From: Echinarachnius parma
Lineage: Eukaryota > Echinodermata > Echinoidea > Clypeasteroida > Echinarachniidae
NCBI GenBank assembly: GCA_037951105.1
Contig: JBAMJV010002924.1
Span: forward strand, 62,001 to 126,000
Length of the DNA stretch: 64,000 bases
Reading direction: 5' to 3'
Part shown: in pieces, positions 22,801-37,800 of the stretch
Layout: each line of letters opens with the position of its first letter
Position numbering within the stretch: the stretch's first letter is position 1
The notes under the pieces: generated by a model
The model's database searches: none
The model's input: the letters and a program-made list of their open reading frames with translations, nothing else
What the model was told of the DNA's origin: nothing
Translations under genes and position numbers: made by a program

Positions 22801-25800
22801 ACGTCACCAAGAACTTCAGACTCCTTGTTATGAGTAAGTTAACATTTTAAATATTTGAATCTTTGTGTATGAAATTGTAGATGTTAAGTGGAATGGAGCA
22901 TTTATTCTGATCAATACTTTACATTTTGTTGAAAGCAGCCATTATACATGGATGTGACAAAACCCGGCATTTTAAGTTCACACAATGTGTGTAAAAGACC
23001 TTTGATTGTAAAATTTAAACAATCATATCTTCGCCAATTATTTACCAATTAGTTAGAACAAAGCATCAAATGAAAGCTTGTGATGAGGCCTTTATAATGG
23101 TATGAAAATCTTCATTTAGATTTTTTATCGACAAGTGCCGGGTTTTGCTATAGCCGGTCACATATTGTCAGAATTTTTGCTGAATTAAGTTCTGCACACC
23201 ATCATGTACATCAGCACCTTCTCTATTTAATGCCCGCTTTATACAAATGTTGTATAACAACATGCAGTTTCATAGAGAGTAGCCCAAGTATTTTGGCACC
23301 TTTCCTGAATGGATTAACATTATGTTTTTGGTGCGCTGTTGTCTTTTTCCAGTCCCTCCCAGCATCCAGCGAGGCCCTGTTACCAGGATAACGGAGGCGG
23401 GTAATCAGATAGAGTTGGAGTGCCGAGCGGATGGCATCCCTCTACCAGAGATTGTGTGGTACAAGAATGACGAGCCCATAGATGTCTTCAACAATCCAAG
23501 GATGCGGCAGAGCGCTCTGGGCACGCTTCAGATCGTGAACGTGGATCAGGACGACTCGGGAGAGTATGCCTGCTTTGCCTCCAACGATGCGGGAAAGGCC
23601 TCTAAATATGTCACCCTGACTGTCAATGGTAAATAAACACTCAGAATATTGTGCTTTTGTTTTATCAATCAATATATTTTGTACAGTTTTATAAACACAC
23701 TTTCACATTTGAAAAACAGTATGTCTTTATGATATGTATGATATTGTGCCTATGTTGACAGCATTCCTTTGAGAACTCTTGTTGCAAGTTATGATGTATT
23801 CTTTGTGAAATTTAAAACTTTGTGTGTTTTTATCACTTTGCCTTTAAGGAAAAAAAGACCCAGTGGCACTGTAATACACTGATAAGAACCTGCTTGTAAC
23901 CCTGTAGAGATGTAGGCATATTTCAGTGTCCATTTCAGAAGTCACATGTTTTTACCACAAGCAACATAAGGAATCATAGATTCCCAAGAGTCGCATGGTA
24001 CAATAATGGTGTGTCCATGTACCCAAATGATACATTTTTGTCGGAAATATTAATATACTACCACAAAGATATGACAACCATTTTTCCTCCTCCTTCTTCT
24101 CTTCCAGTGCAACCTATTTTGTTGGACAGTCCTGATACCTACACAGCCCTCATGAGGAACCCAGTCACACAGCAATATCTGATAATAGCCCACTTTCTTT
24201 CATGCATTGCTGTTTCAATATTCAGATATTTGTCACATTTCCCGTGAAGCATTAACTAACTGTAACCTTCATTTTCTCCATATTCTTTTTGCAGTGCAAC
24301 CTATCCTGTTGGACAGCCCTGATACATACACAGCCCTGATGAGGAACCCAGTCACACTGCAGTGTCTGTCTACAGGTTTCCCGCCTCCAAGAGTCACATG
24401 GTTCAAGAACGGTGTGCCCTTGAACCCACGTGATGTCAGGTATGGCTTATGTTTACCCAGCAATTAAATGTACACCTAATTTGTAAACAAAATTTGTATA
24501 AATTGGATCAATTTGTCAATCCAATTCTAGTTAATGAGATGTATGTAATTGTCAATATCTCTTTTTGTTATTTTATCCAGGTATGATGTGAAGCCATCTA
24601 ACTCACTCCTGATACACAATGTATTTGCATGATTTTTAAAGGTATAAATGATATTGTATTCTCAATGAAATCTAGTAATTGTCTTATACTTATTGAAATA
24701 TACCTAATTTTAACTTTCTGTTTGATTTTTCCAGGTACTATGTGAACCCATCTAACTCGCTCCTGATTGCTTCTACCATGCGGGAGGATACAGGCAGGTA
24801 CACGTGCAATGTCACCAACGATGCAGGCTACTCACTCAAGCACATTGATCTCACAGTCTATGGTAAGATAATTATATGCATCATTGATTCAGTTGAATTA
24901 ATGCTTATACATTCTAAATATACCCAGACCAAGTATTTGGGGGACTAGTTCTGAATGTGTTAACTAAATTAGATTTCCTTTTTTGTAACACATATGTCTA
25001 TTGATTCAAAGTCATCTGAACCTCATTTGTAGAATGATGGGTGATAAAGGGCGGATACGTACTCTGTATGCAATGCTGTTATGGGACATACCCTTGTCAT
25101 AAGGGAGAGACTTAGAAGGGCAATAAATGTAGCAATGTGTGTGTTACTCTTATATTAACCTTCTATTACATATGTGACCGGCTATATCAAAACCCTGCTC
25201 TTGTCGGTAAGTCTTGTTTTGAAGACGAAATGGGCATTTTAAGTTCACATAATGTGTGTAAAAGACTTATGATTGTAAAATTGAAACAATTATATCTTCG
25301 CCAATTATTGACCAATTTGTTAGAACAAAGCATGAAATGACAGCCTGTGGTGAGGCCTTTCTAATGGTATGACAATCTACATTTTGATTTTTTACCGACA
25401 AGTGCAGGGTTTTGCTATAGCCGGTCACATATATGTATGATAACTCCACTGATTCACAGTCATCTGAACCTTATTGGTAGAATGATGGGAGATAACGGGC
25501 GGATACATACACTGTATGCTGTTGTATTATGGGACATACCCTTGTCATATGGGAGGGACTTAGATGGGCAATAAATGTAACACTGTGTTTGTTACTCATA
25601 ATCTTTCTATTATATATAGATGTTAAATTGACAATGTATTATGTATGCAATGCTGTTGTATTATGGGACATACCCTTCTCATAAGGGAGGGACTTAGAAG
25701 GGCAATAAATGTAACACTGTTTGTTACTCATATATGAACTTTCTATTAGGTATAGATGTTAAATTAACAATGTATTATGTATGCAATGATGTTGTATTAT

Positions 25801-28800
25801 GGGACATACCCTTGACATAAGGGAGATACTTGTGAGGGTAATATATTAAACGATGTGTTTTGTTATACATTTATGAACTTTGTAATAAAATATAGATTTT
25901 AAATTTAGAATGTATTATATGAAGCATGTTTGATGAAGAAGTAATTACTACATACAAGTATAAATACCCTTGCCATAATGGAGGCACTGGTGAGGATGAG
26001 CACAGATTTTAAAGACTACATTTTATGTTCCAACCCTCCCACATCCATCACAAGCCTCCACATACACTAATTTCTTTCTGTACTTGCCAATTTGGGCAAG
26101 TAAAATCATACATTTTGAACTTTTACTTGCCCTAAAATGAAATTGACTTGCCCTTTTTACCTAGTGATGAGACTAACATATATGCAATAACGTTGTTCTC
26201 TGGTAGTTGAACAATTATTTAGTTGCCCCAGCGGGTAAGCAAACTAGACAGTTTATACAATTTTACTTGCCTGACTACAATTTGTATTTGCCCTGGGCAA
26301 GTGGGCAAGTGCTATGTCTTAAATGTGTTTTTGTTGTTATATTTCTATTAATCCATATTGAATTCATTTTTATAATCTCCCTTGAATATGTGTTTTGTCT
26401 TTATCCAGTGCCACCAACAACCCTCACTAATGGAGACACCAGTTACGACGTCATTCTCAACAATCCAGTGTCCCTGGCTTGCGAGGTGGACAGTTACCCT
26501 CCTCCGATAATCACCTGGCTCAAAGACGGGGCTGTGATCCCCTACTCCAACTCTCACTATGTCATCTTACCAACTTCACTGGATATCCCCAGAGCGATAG
26601 TCAGGGATTCAGGTGTCTACACATGTATTGCAAGCAACATCGTTGGCAACGTATCAAGGAGTTACAGCATCCAAGTTCAAGGTATTCTTATTATTATTTT
26701 GTCAGATGCTTTTTCAAACAAGTTGGTTTTTATTTTGTTCAACTCTCACCATGCTTTGCTACCGACCTTCATGGATATTCTCTAGAGCGGTAGTCAGGGA
26801 TTTGGGTGTCTATACTTGTATTGCTAGCAGCATTGTATCGAGGAGTTGCAGCATCCAAGTACAAGGTATATTTATATTGCTAGATCATTTTAGAACAAGT
26901 GATTTTGTTGTCTTTGGATATCTCTAGAGCAGTAGTGAGAGATTTATGTGTCTATACCTGTATTGTTAGCCATATTAAAGAACACAAGTACAGGGTATGT
27001 TTAGATGAGATGTTTGGGATTATTTGTAATTACTTGTCACATGTTGTTCATAGCTGGTTTATTTGTACTGCTATTTTTTTAATAGTATTAGTAGTATTAT
27101 AAGAACTGTTCAAATCTTGTGAATGACTTTGTAGATGAGGTTGCACATGATTATGTACAGTATATACACTGATGGTAGTAAGTTTAGGTGGTTAGGTTCC
27201 CAGGGTATTTTTAGAATGTCTGTACAATGGAAAAGTTAGCATATTATAGTGAAATATGCGTGGTTATATCATGTCTTTGGCTGCTGTTTACATCATTTCC
27301 CAGTTCCACCTGTGATCAGCATTGGTCCAGAGTCAGTCACATCTTACATTGGTCAGAACATCACTCTACCATGTGACTCCATTGGCGTGCCCCCGCCCAT
27401 GGTGATGTGGGACAAAGGAGGGAGACAGATCACCTTCAGCGAGACTGGCAGGTTAGTATGATGGTGATGATGATGATGATGATGGTGATGACGATAATGA
27501 TGACAAGGATTACGATGACCATGATGACCACAACGACAACAACGTACTGATTATATACGATGGCTGGTAGAGAGTGTCGGTGATCATGATGGTTTTAATA
27601 ATTGTAGTGGTGATAAGGACAATGATGAATTGATGATGATGAAGATGATGACGACAATGATGACGATGAATGTTGAAGATGTTGATGATGGCAACGATGA
27701 TAGATATGTATCAAATGTACTGATAAATTGTAATTTCAATGTTTTATCCACTAGTCATAATTATATGAGGTAACAGAGTGGATTCTCTTTTCCTTCGTGT
27801 CAGTCATTATGTCTTACAAAACAGAGCATGACTTGATGGAATATGACATATTTATATAATATTGACTGGCCTTGAGTGGTATATCAGAAATATTGCATTC
27901 CCTAGGATCATATTGCACGAGTCGAAGACGAGTGCAATATGATCCTAGCGAATGCAATATTTCTGATATAATCATGAAAGAACAAGCCAGTCAATATTAT
28001 TATTATTATAAATACTATCCAGAGCAAAACATAAATAAACAAAAACATACATCTTACTCCGTCTTGTTCAGTGAAGAAGACCAATGCATTGAATCTCAAA
28101 TTACTGATTAAACATTTTCAACCCATGAAGGGCCATTTGCGCGTACTGTAGCAGAGGTGCGTAAACGTATTCATACGTCACAATTAGATACGCGCAAAGC
28201 CATTCATGCGTCAAACGCGCGTATGAATTTGCGCACTTCCACGCTGGATTGAATATCAGCTCCATGGAGGGGTAATATCGTCTGATATTGCACTCGCAAA
28301 TACACATTTGTAGAGCTACATAATACACGTTACGATGGTAATATCATAACAATAATGAATGCTATGACTGACAAACCCGAGACGGAAACAAAACACATGA
28401 TTTATTGAATCGGAAAACTAGCCTGTATGTGTAATAATAGTTTGTATTACACTACTACTTTCTTTTGAAAATTGGAAACTTGTTTGAAACTTGGTATTTC
28501 ATGCTCCCATTACAATTAATATACCCACCGTAACCTTTATATTAATTTAAACAAGCATTTTTTACATTCTAGGTACCATAAATTGCCCGAGGGTTCTCTG
28601 ATAATCACAGATGTGACTGAATATGATGCAGGGGTGTATTTCTGTGTTGCTGTTAACCATGCTGGCTCAGATTCTCAGAGGATTGACCTTATTGTCAATG
28701 GTAAGTGAAAAATTATGATGAGTGATGTCTGTATTCTCGGGTATAGAAATTACATTTTATATGATCTAAACATTCGCAATATGAAAAGTTGATCATGATT

Positions 28801-31800
28801 GTTTAATCTCTTTTATAACAGTTCTTACTGAATGAAATATGATAGTAAAGATTCATTTTCAATCAAATTGAAAAATGATGGGGCAAATCAAAGTTTGGTG
28901 AATTATGTCTGTCAAGGAATGAAGTTCATTATCATTTTATAGAATGATAATATTATAAACCTATCTAACTTGTGCCTGTACCACCACGTTTTTTGTTTGT
29001 ACATGTAGTTTAGTGAGCATTCATTTTATAAAGCACTTTTTTAAGCAGCATTTTATTATTATTGATATATGTCACAGATATCCCACGTATCGTCAATGAG
29101 CTGCCTGAGATAATGGAGCAGATGATGCACACGGAGCTGCGTCTTCCCTGCCAGGCGACTGGCAGCCCCCGACCCCATATCCAGTGGTTCAAGGATGGAA
29201 CACCCGTAGAGCAACTCCATGGCTACACGGTGCTCGGTGATGATACCCTTCTCATATCCAGTCTCCAGCCGTATGACAATGGGTTCTACGAATGCCAGGC
29301 TGTCAGCGACAGTGGCACCGATTCTATTCAAATCTTTGTCGACACTCAGGGTGAGAAGGATTAGGAGGAGGATACAGATAAAGAGGAAGAAGATGATGAT
29401 GATGGTGATGATGGATGATGGATGATGATGAGGATGAGGATGAGGATGAGGACGATGATGAGGATGATGATGACGATGATGAGGATGATGAGGATGAGGA
29501 GGATGAGGATGAGGATGAGGATGAGGATGAGGATGAGGATGATGATGATGATGATGATGATGATGGTGGTTGATTTAGTTTGTATTATTTTTTCTTTTGT
29601 TAAACAAAATCCTACTCATTCCTGTTTAAAAAGAACTGTCATTATCTCTTCTTGCAGTTGTGCCCCACATCGCTGGAGAGAACACCCCAGACAACCCTGT
29701 TGTCATCACAGTCGAGGAAGGAGATGGAGCCACACTGGAATGCAACGTCACTGACTCTCACCCTCCAGCCGTTGTCACATGGTACAAGAACAGTCTACCG
29801 ATAGAGTCCAGATCTGACATCAATGCTCTACTAGAGTCTGGGGACACCAGTCTAACGGTCCCCTACATCAGGGCTGTAGATGCAGGACACTACTACTGCA
29901 TGGCCATTAATGACCAGGGAACGAGCGAAAGGCATTTTGCTCTCTTAGTCTCTGGTACGACTCGGGAAGTGGTTTTACTTTAATTTGTGCATAGATTATA
30001 TTCCACTCATGGATTTACGTACTGATATTAGGGTACCCTACTTTAGAACAGTCAAGCCGGCCATTACTTCTACATGACCATCATATACCAAACTATTGTT
30101 ACCATTTGAACGTACAATTACTTGTTGACCATGGGTAATAATAATAATTATGCGCCTCGGAATAGGTTACCTAGATAGATGGCGCTTTATAAATGCTTGA
30201 TATTATTATTTTATTATTAATTTTTACAAATATTTGAAATGCAATCTTGGTTTCCTTTTCAATATCTAGATTATCCCTGGAGGTAGATTGTGAAGTTAGA
30301 TCTCATATACTAGTATGTTCTAACATGTTTGATATAAGTAACTAGAAATGCAACTTTAATCACATTTTCCGGTCTTCCCTGTTTTCCCCTTGAGATCCTT
30401 GGCCACAGAGAGCAGATGGTCACAGTTTAAGTATCTATAAGCGTCACCTTGACTAGTTACATTGACATAAATACCATCTGGAAGTTTGAAAACATACTAT
30501 CTGTCAGTTGCCCATGTGATCCGAGGCCCCAGGGGGCAAATCATTACAGTATCACATTGGACTGTTAGGCCAGTGGGGTGCCAGATGCAAGAGTCATCTG
30601 TAAGTTTGGAAGCAAACCAGTGAGATTTCTAGATTTTAAATGTCAAGAATTATCATTCTTTTCTTTCCAATCCTTCAGTTGCTCCTCAGATCCGAGGCCC
30701 AAGGTAGCAAACTATTTCTGTACATGTATTTTGCAGTATCACCTTGGACTGTGAAGCCAATGGGATGCCAACATAAGAATCATTTGGAAGTGCGGAAGCA
30801 TACCAATCAGATTTCTAGAAAAATCAAATTTCAAGAATTATAATCCTTTTCTTTCCAATCTTTCTTCAGTTTCTCCTCAGATCCGAGGCCCCAGGGAGCA
30901 AACTGTTACAGTGCAAGTGTCTGGTAGCATAACTCTAGACTGTGAAGCTAGCGGGGTGCCAGATGCAAGGGTCATCTGGAAGTTTGGCGACATCCCCATC
31001 TCCAGTATGAACAGCCGATACCACATCGCCACCAACGGCTCCCTGCACGTCCGCCAAGTGCAAGTTATCGACTCTGGGACGTTTATGTGCATCGCCAAGA
31101 ACTCTGCTGGGAATGACTCCAGGACGATCACCATCAGTGTCGTAGGTAAGTTGATCCTACATTAAATCAGCAACATTTTGAATTAACACTTCCAATGTAA
31201 GAGCAATCTGTACCACATTGATGGCAATGGCTTGCTGCATGTCAATGCAGTTTGAGTTATTGATTTTTGACTAGGACATTCACTGTTTCTGTTTTTGTTT
31301 CAGCAGGACTAAAGCGGTGGTCACAACCCGCCGTACTTGCAAGTGCGTGCCCCGTGCGTGCTGTCTACTTGCAAAAACGTGGGCAAAATTTGGGTATCCG
31401 TACGTGGTGAGTACCGACTCAGTACCGACTCAGTACGGATTTGGGAGCACGCAGACACGACGTAGCACTTTTAGTGCACGAGGAACTTTCGCTGCGTTCG
31501 CTGCGTTTTCGCTGCGTTCTACAGCCAATGAGCGCACGTGCGTGCTGCGCACGTGATAAGTGCGTGGTCCGTGCTTACTCGGCACTTCCCCAGTTCAACT
31601 GTCCAATGAGCACGCAGAACTCACGTGGACCGTACCGAGTAAGCACGTGCTCCGCACTTACAACGCACGTTGTGCGCACTGATTTCTGCAGTATAATATG
31701 AGCAGAAAAGGTTGTTCGCACTTGCACGCACTTAGTGAGTAAGGACACCGTACGTGAGCAGCACGTGTAAGTACGGCCTCCGTACGATAACGTGGCAACC

Positions 31801-34800
31801 GCACGGAGACCGTACGTTGTAAGCACGTTGTAAGCACGTACAACGCACTTACCACGTGCGCAACGTATGATGCACGTAACCGCTCACGGCCAGGCGTGGC
31901 GTGCGGGCCACGCACTTACACCGTGCGTTGACGGTACTCCCTCCCTGCTCTTGCCACTCCCTCCCCACGTTTTCAGAAAAACGTAGCGGCCGTGGCCTCC
32001 CCAAAAAACGTACGGACTAAAAACACGCACGGTGGGTTGTGACCAGGGCTTTAGCTGGAAATCACAATCAGTGCCGATGATACTCAATGTCATACATGTA
32101 GACAGGTTATTCATCAAGTAACCTCAACAATAAACAATGCTTAAAGAAGTGGATTAGTTATACTGATTGTTAGAATGCTATATTTGTGTATTGTACCTTT
32201 TTCCAACTTCCTACAATTTCCTACCCTGTGCTTTTCAGCCATTTCTGAACCGATTTTGATCAAATAAAGTCTATTCTGTCATTAAAGGGATCTAGTAACT
32301 TTGTTGACATGTGCAAAAAGTGCTGAATGGTTGATACAATGTATAGTGTTGTTATATTATATGTCCACAGGGTATTGTGTGAAAATTTCAAGTCAAACGG
32401 ACATTGCATGGCCAAGTAATGAGCGAAAATACAAAGTGATATTGGGTGATATTCACTAACTCACTGCATTCACTTTGTACAGGGATGAAAAACTCGCCCG
32501 GAGTTTTTCTTATCTGAATACTTTGATCGTACATATCTTTGTAACGAAAGGGAAATTTGAAAAACCAAAACCTGTCCCGTGATTTTATTATTAATACGAA
32601 TACAACAAGGTATGAGGGAACCGCTAGAATTAAAATTTTATTTTGAGGATTTGGACAATGTTACTAAGTCCCTTTAAAATTGTATGCTCTTTCAAATTTG
32701 ACACTCAGTTTTTCATTATCTCACAAAAAAATTATTTTGTGTAGCGCCCTCTATACCAAAACTCAACTTTCCCTTTAAGTTATATCTAATTTATGATTTC
32801 AATACTCCTTTAACACAAACAGTGCCTACTTCCATCATCGTGGGCCCGTCAGAAGTCCCAGAAGTGACATGGTACAAGAAAAGAATCCTACGAATAATGA
32901 TATTTTATAGTGTTGATACATTCCATACAGCCATGTATGCATACTGTATGCTTTCATTGCTCCAACAGTTCCACCATCCATTGTTGTGGGGCCGAGAGAC
33001 ATCATGCGCACCCTGTACAGCTCTGTCATCCTGCCCTGCGAGACGGCCGGCATACCATTCCCTGATGTGACATGGTACAAGGATGGCGTTCCTCTCAACG
33101 TCTCTCATCCAAACCTGGACCAGCTGTTCTCAGGCTCGCTGAGGATCAGACGGGTGGAGGAGTCTGATTCTGGTCTCTACAGATGTGAGGCCATCAATGA
33201 GGCTGGGATGGATTCCAGGACGGTGTCTCTGTGGATTCACAGTAAGTAGATGTGAATGATATTATCAATGCTCACGGGTTGATTGGAAGGAATGCTCCCC
33301 AGGGAGTGGAGATGGTGCACATAATGTGTGTGCGCTGACATTGGATCTTATGACTATGGTAATTATAGTGTAAATCGCTAAGAGATGATATGGTATTAGG
33401 TCATATATGAATGGAACCTATCATCATTATTATTAGGTGAGTATATTTTCCTATCTAGAATTCCCTTGTGTTTATATTGATCTCTTGTATCCACTAAGGT
33501 AATGTTCTACTGTGATGGACCTAGGAAGTAGAACCATTAGAATTTAGATAAATGATGAAATGATTCAACACTGAGGATCCTATAAACAAAAATCTTTGCT
33601 GTCTTACAGTAGGTACATTGTACATTGTTTTTGTTCAATAGTATTCCAGTTTCGTTTTGATGATTACAACATTGGATATGTTCCTGTAATTATAAAGTGG
33701 ATAATTCACTTAACAGATTTCTTTGTAGCACCACTGTTGCCTGAACCCAACGTATCAACTGGTGTTTCTGAAGACATCATCATCATCCCTTGCAACATCA
33801 GTGGCAGTCCAACACCCCAGTACCGATGGCTCAAGAACAACTGAGAGCTTCTGCTTAACTATAACCCACTAGAACATCATGACTGAAATCAAAATATGTT
33901 AATTATATATTTTCTATGCAGCACCTCCTTTGCCACAACCAAATGTTCCCAAGAACGTATCAACAGGAGTGTCCAAAGACATCATCATCCCTTGCAACAT
34001 CAGCGGCAGTCCAACACCCCAGTACCGATGGCTCAAGAACAACCAAGAGCTTCTGCTGAACTACAACCAACTAGAACCTGTGACTTTCATTATCATTTCT
34101 ATTTTCTATGCAGCACCTCCTTTGCCACAACCCAATGCTCCCAAGAACGTATCAACAGGAGTATCCGAAGACATCGTCATCCCTTGCAACATCAGCGGTA
34201 GTCCAACACCTCAGTACCGCTGGCTCAAGAACAACCGAGAGCTTCGGCTGAACTACGGAAAACTGGAACTGCTGGAGGATGGTGCTCTACTGATCCGGGA
34301 TGTGGAGCCAATGGACAGGGGATCCTACACCTGTGAGGCATCCAACCTTGTGGGTGTACTCAGCAGAGAGGTTAGGCTGGATGTGTCAGGTAAGAAATAA
34401 AAAAAAATATATATATATTTTTCTGGGTTTATCTATAAATCATCATTTCATGGATTATGATATAAATATCATTAGCCCCTGTTAGTGAAGTATCATGAAA
34501 GCTAACCCTACGTATGAAACTTATACATTTGACTGCATCTCTTTGTCTGTGGGGTAAATCATTCATCTTGGGGCTGGAGCAAACACATGCTTGGATAGCA
34601 GTTGGTGTGTATGTTTGTTCATAACCCACACAGTCGCACCAAAGATTCCCGGATCCTCATCGTCCTCCGACTACCCGATTGGGAGGTACAATTCTGTTGA
34701 GCTGCAGTGCATGGTTACGGATGCATTCCACCTCCCTTCATTACCTGATATAACCTCTAGAAGATTTTGTAATCATACTTACCTGCCTAAACCTGCCTAA

Positions 34801-37800
34801 GTAAAATCATATTCATTTTTTCCCTTCAGTTGCACCAAAGATTCCTGGATCCTCATCGTCCACCGACTACCCGATTGGGAGGTACAACTCTGTTGAGCTG
34901 CAGTGCATGGTTACGGATGCATTCCCACCTCCCGTCATTACCTGATATAACCTCTAGAAGATTTTGTAATCATACTTACCTGCCTAAACCTGCCTAAGTA
35001 AAATCATATTCATTTTTTCCCTTCAGTCGCACCAAAGATTCCCGGATCCTCATCGTCCACCGACTACCCGATTGGGAGGTACAACTCTGTTGAGCTGCAG
35101 TGCATGGTAACAGATGCCTTCCCTCCTCCCATCATCACCTGGTACAAAGGCAATGAGATCCTGACCGGGGAGGAGACTGAAGTCAGCATCATTGATGGAG
35201 GAGTTACCCTGGAGATTGGCTCCATCAATGTGGACAATGCAGGGGAGTACTTCTGCATAGCGGCCAATGAGGCAGGGAGTGACACGCGCCAGTGGAACAT
35301 TGATGTACAAGGTAATGTCTTAAACAGTTTTTATGAAATGTAACAATTAACAGTCTGTCATCTACTGTTGGAAATGGATGTTGAAGTTTTCATGACATTG
35401 TAGTTTAAATCATTTCTAGCTACATGCATTCAAACCTCACTGTACATGTATGAGGATACATCTTATTTAATGAATCAAATGTAAAGGATTTAATTCAGTA
35501 TTCTAATGCAGAAATAAACAGATTGTCTACTGGAATATGACAATCGACTGTAATTTCCTTTGTCTTATAGTGTGTCCTGTTTTCATCCATTACAGTGTCT
35601 CCTCTTATTCTGAAAGGCCAAAGTGGGTACAAAACAACCACCGAGAACATTAGAATCACAATATATTCTTAAGGCAGGAAAAGACAATGATTTTTTTATA
35701 AAGACATTAGTAATTTTTTTCTTTTTTCTTTTACAATTAATCAGTTGCTCCACGCATCTTGAACGGCCACGCCGAGTACCTAACGACCACCAAGAACATT
35801 GACATCACGTTACCCTGTGAAGCAGAGGGAAACCCTACACCCACCATCGTTTGGGAGAGGGATGGCAAGAGACTGGACATCCATGACAAGCAGTATGAGA
35901 TGCTGAGGGACGGGGCTCTAGTGATCTCGGCTCCTCAGAATACAGACAGCGGGGGCTACGTGTGCGTGGCAACCAACATCATGGGTTTTGCGAGGAAGAG
36001 TGTGCATCTTGTTGTTCATAGTAAGTCATTGGTGTGTTCCCAAGTGGAGTTGGTTTAATTTCTTGGGAGTGTGGACGGTTTTGCTCTATGCTGAAATATG
36101 TCTTGCTAATAGAGAGTTCAAGAAGACGAGTGGAGACTGGTAGTCCATCAGATTAAAAGAGTCTTCATGTCTCTGCAACTAAACAGTTTTAAAAATTGAA
36201 CTTGAATGAACGTAGTATTTTACACCATAGACATGTGTATCCTTTGCAAGGACTGAATCTGTACATCACAATGATTTGATTTGATTTGATTCTATCAGGG
36301 GAAATGTTTCATACCGTAATAGTAATTTACAGTTCTACCTTACCGTTGTCTTTGCCAATCGATCACATTGAGCTGCCAGGCTAATTTAATAAGTATAAAT
36401 TATGACATATGGGAATAATAGTATCTTTGAGGCAACAGATTATTACAATTGTAATACATCCACCATTATTCCCACAGGTCCACCAGAGGTAACAACCCAG
36501 CAGGACATCCTGACCATTGGTCTAGGCCAGTCCATCACCCTGAGCTGCCAGGCGTCTGGTCTCCGAGCACTGACCACGATATGAGACAAGCACTACTAGT
36601 CGAACACCATGAATATGCTATCAATGTACAACACAGTTACTGTCACCCAGTTAAAAATAAGGTTACTAACTTGTAACTTATCTCTAATACAGGTCCACCA
36701 GAAGTAACAACCCAGCAGGACATACTGACCATTGGTCTAGGCCAGTCCATCACCCTGAGCTGCCAGGCGTCTGGTCTCCCAGCTCCGACCATGACTTGGG
36801 ACAAGGATTACGTGGCTATTCCACCCAACAGCAGGGCGTACAGCATCAGCAGCAGCGGAGGGATTCTGACCATCAATAGTACCAGGGAGGCAGACTCGGG
36901 AATCTACTCCTGTGTGGCTGTCAACAGCGTTGGCGTTCAATCAAAGGACATTCTGCTCAAGGTAAAAGATTTTCTTTTGTATTAACAGACAATTGTAGTT
37001 GTTTTTGTCTCCAAACGTATGGCTAAACAGACTAGTATTATTTGATCATCAAGCTATACGTTACTATGAAATTGATAGAAAAGGGTGTGTTAGAAGCAGT
37101 CAAGTGAGTCTGACTATCAATAGTACCAGAGAGTGACTCAGGTATCTAGTATCTGCTCCTGCATGGCCATCAATAGTGTTGGTGTTCAGGTCTAAGGTCA
37201 TTCTTCTGAAGGTGAGTGGGGAGATTTGTTGTCCTTTTGACATTTATTAACATGCTATACTGCTTGGGTTGAATTTGATCTGAAATCATATCGTTACAAT
37301 TAAAGGTATCACTGATGCAGAAAACTTAACCTTGAAAGACAAAGAAAAAAGGTTTTTGAACTGCATGGAAGGAATGTATCATTACAATGAAACTTTAAAG
37401 GGATGGGAGAGCTATAGGCTATATTCACAAAGGAGGTTTGTACAAACCATGGTTCAAACCGTGGTTTACATCTATGGAATGCCAATTGTAAACTGATCGA
37501 GAGAGAATGTGTACCATCAACATTGTTAACAAGTAAGGAATTTACATTCTCTCTCCATCAGTTTACAATTGGCATTCCATAGATGTAAACCATGGTTTAA
37601 ACCATGGTTTGTACAAACCTCCTTTGTGAATACGGGCCTTTGTGTACAACTATTGTAATCATAACTATTCCAAACTTTACAGGTTCAAGAGCGACCAACC
37701 ATCCTGGTCAAGCAGCCCCTAACCAACGATGCAAACTACCCCCAGCATGTGGAAGGTGAGGACATCTACCTGGACTGTCCAGCCACCGGTCATCCCAGGC

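Noticed and set aside
29422-29754. Met/Arg-rich frame running into Ig13
   Set aside because: A microsatellite plus a shifted reading of the Ig13 exon.
31317-32117. Arg/Cys-rich open frames across the CACGT-rich segment
   Set aside because: They arise in several frames from the repeated short words of a non-autonomous element.
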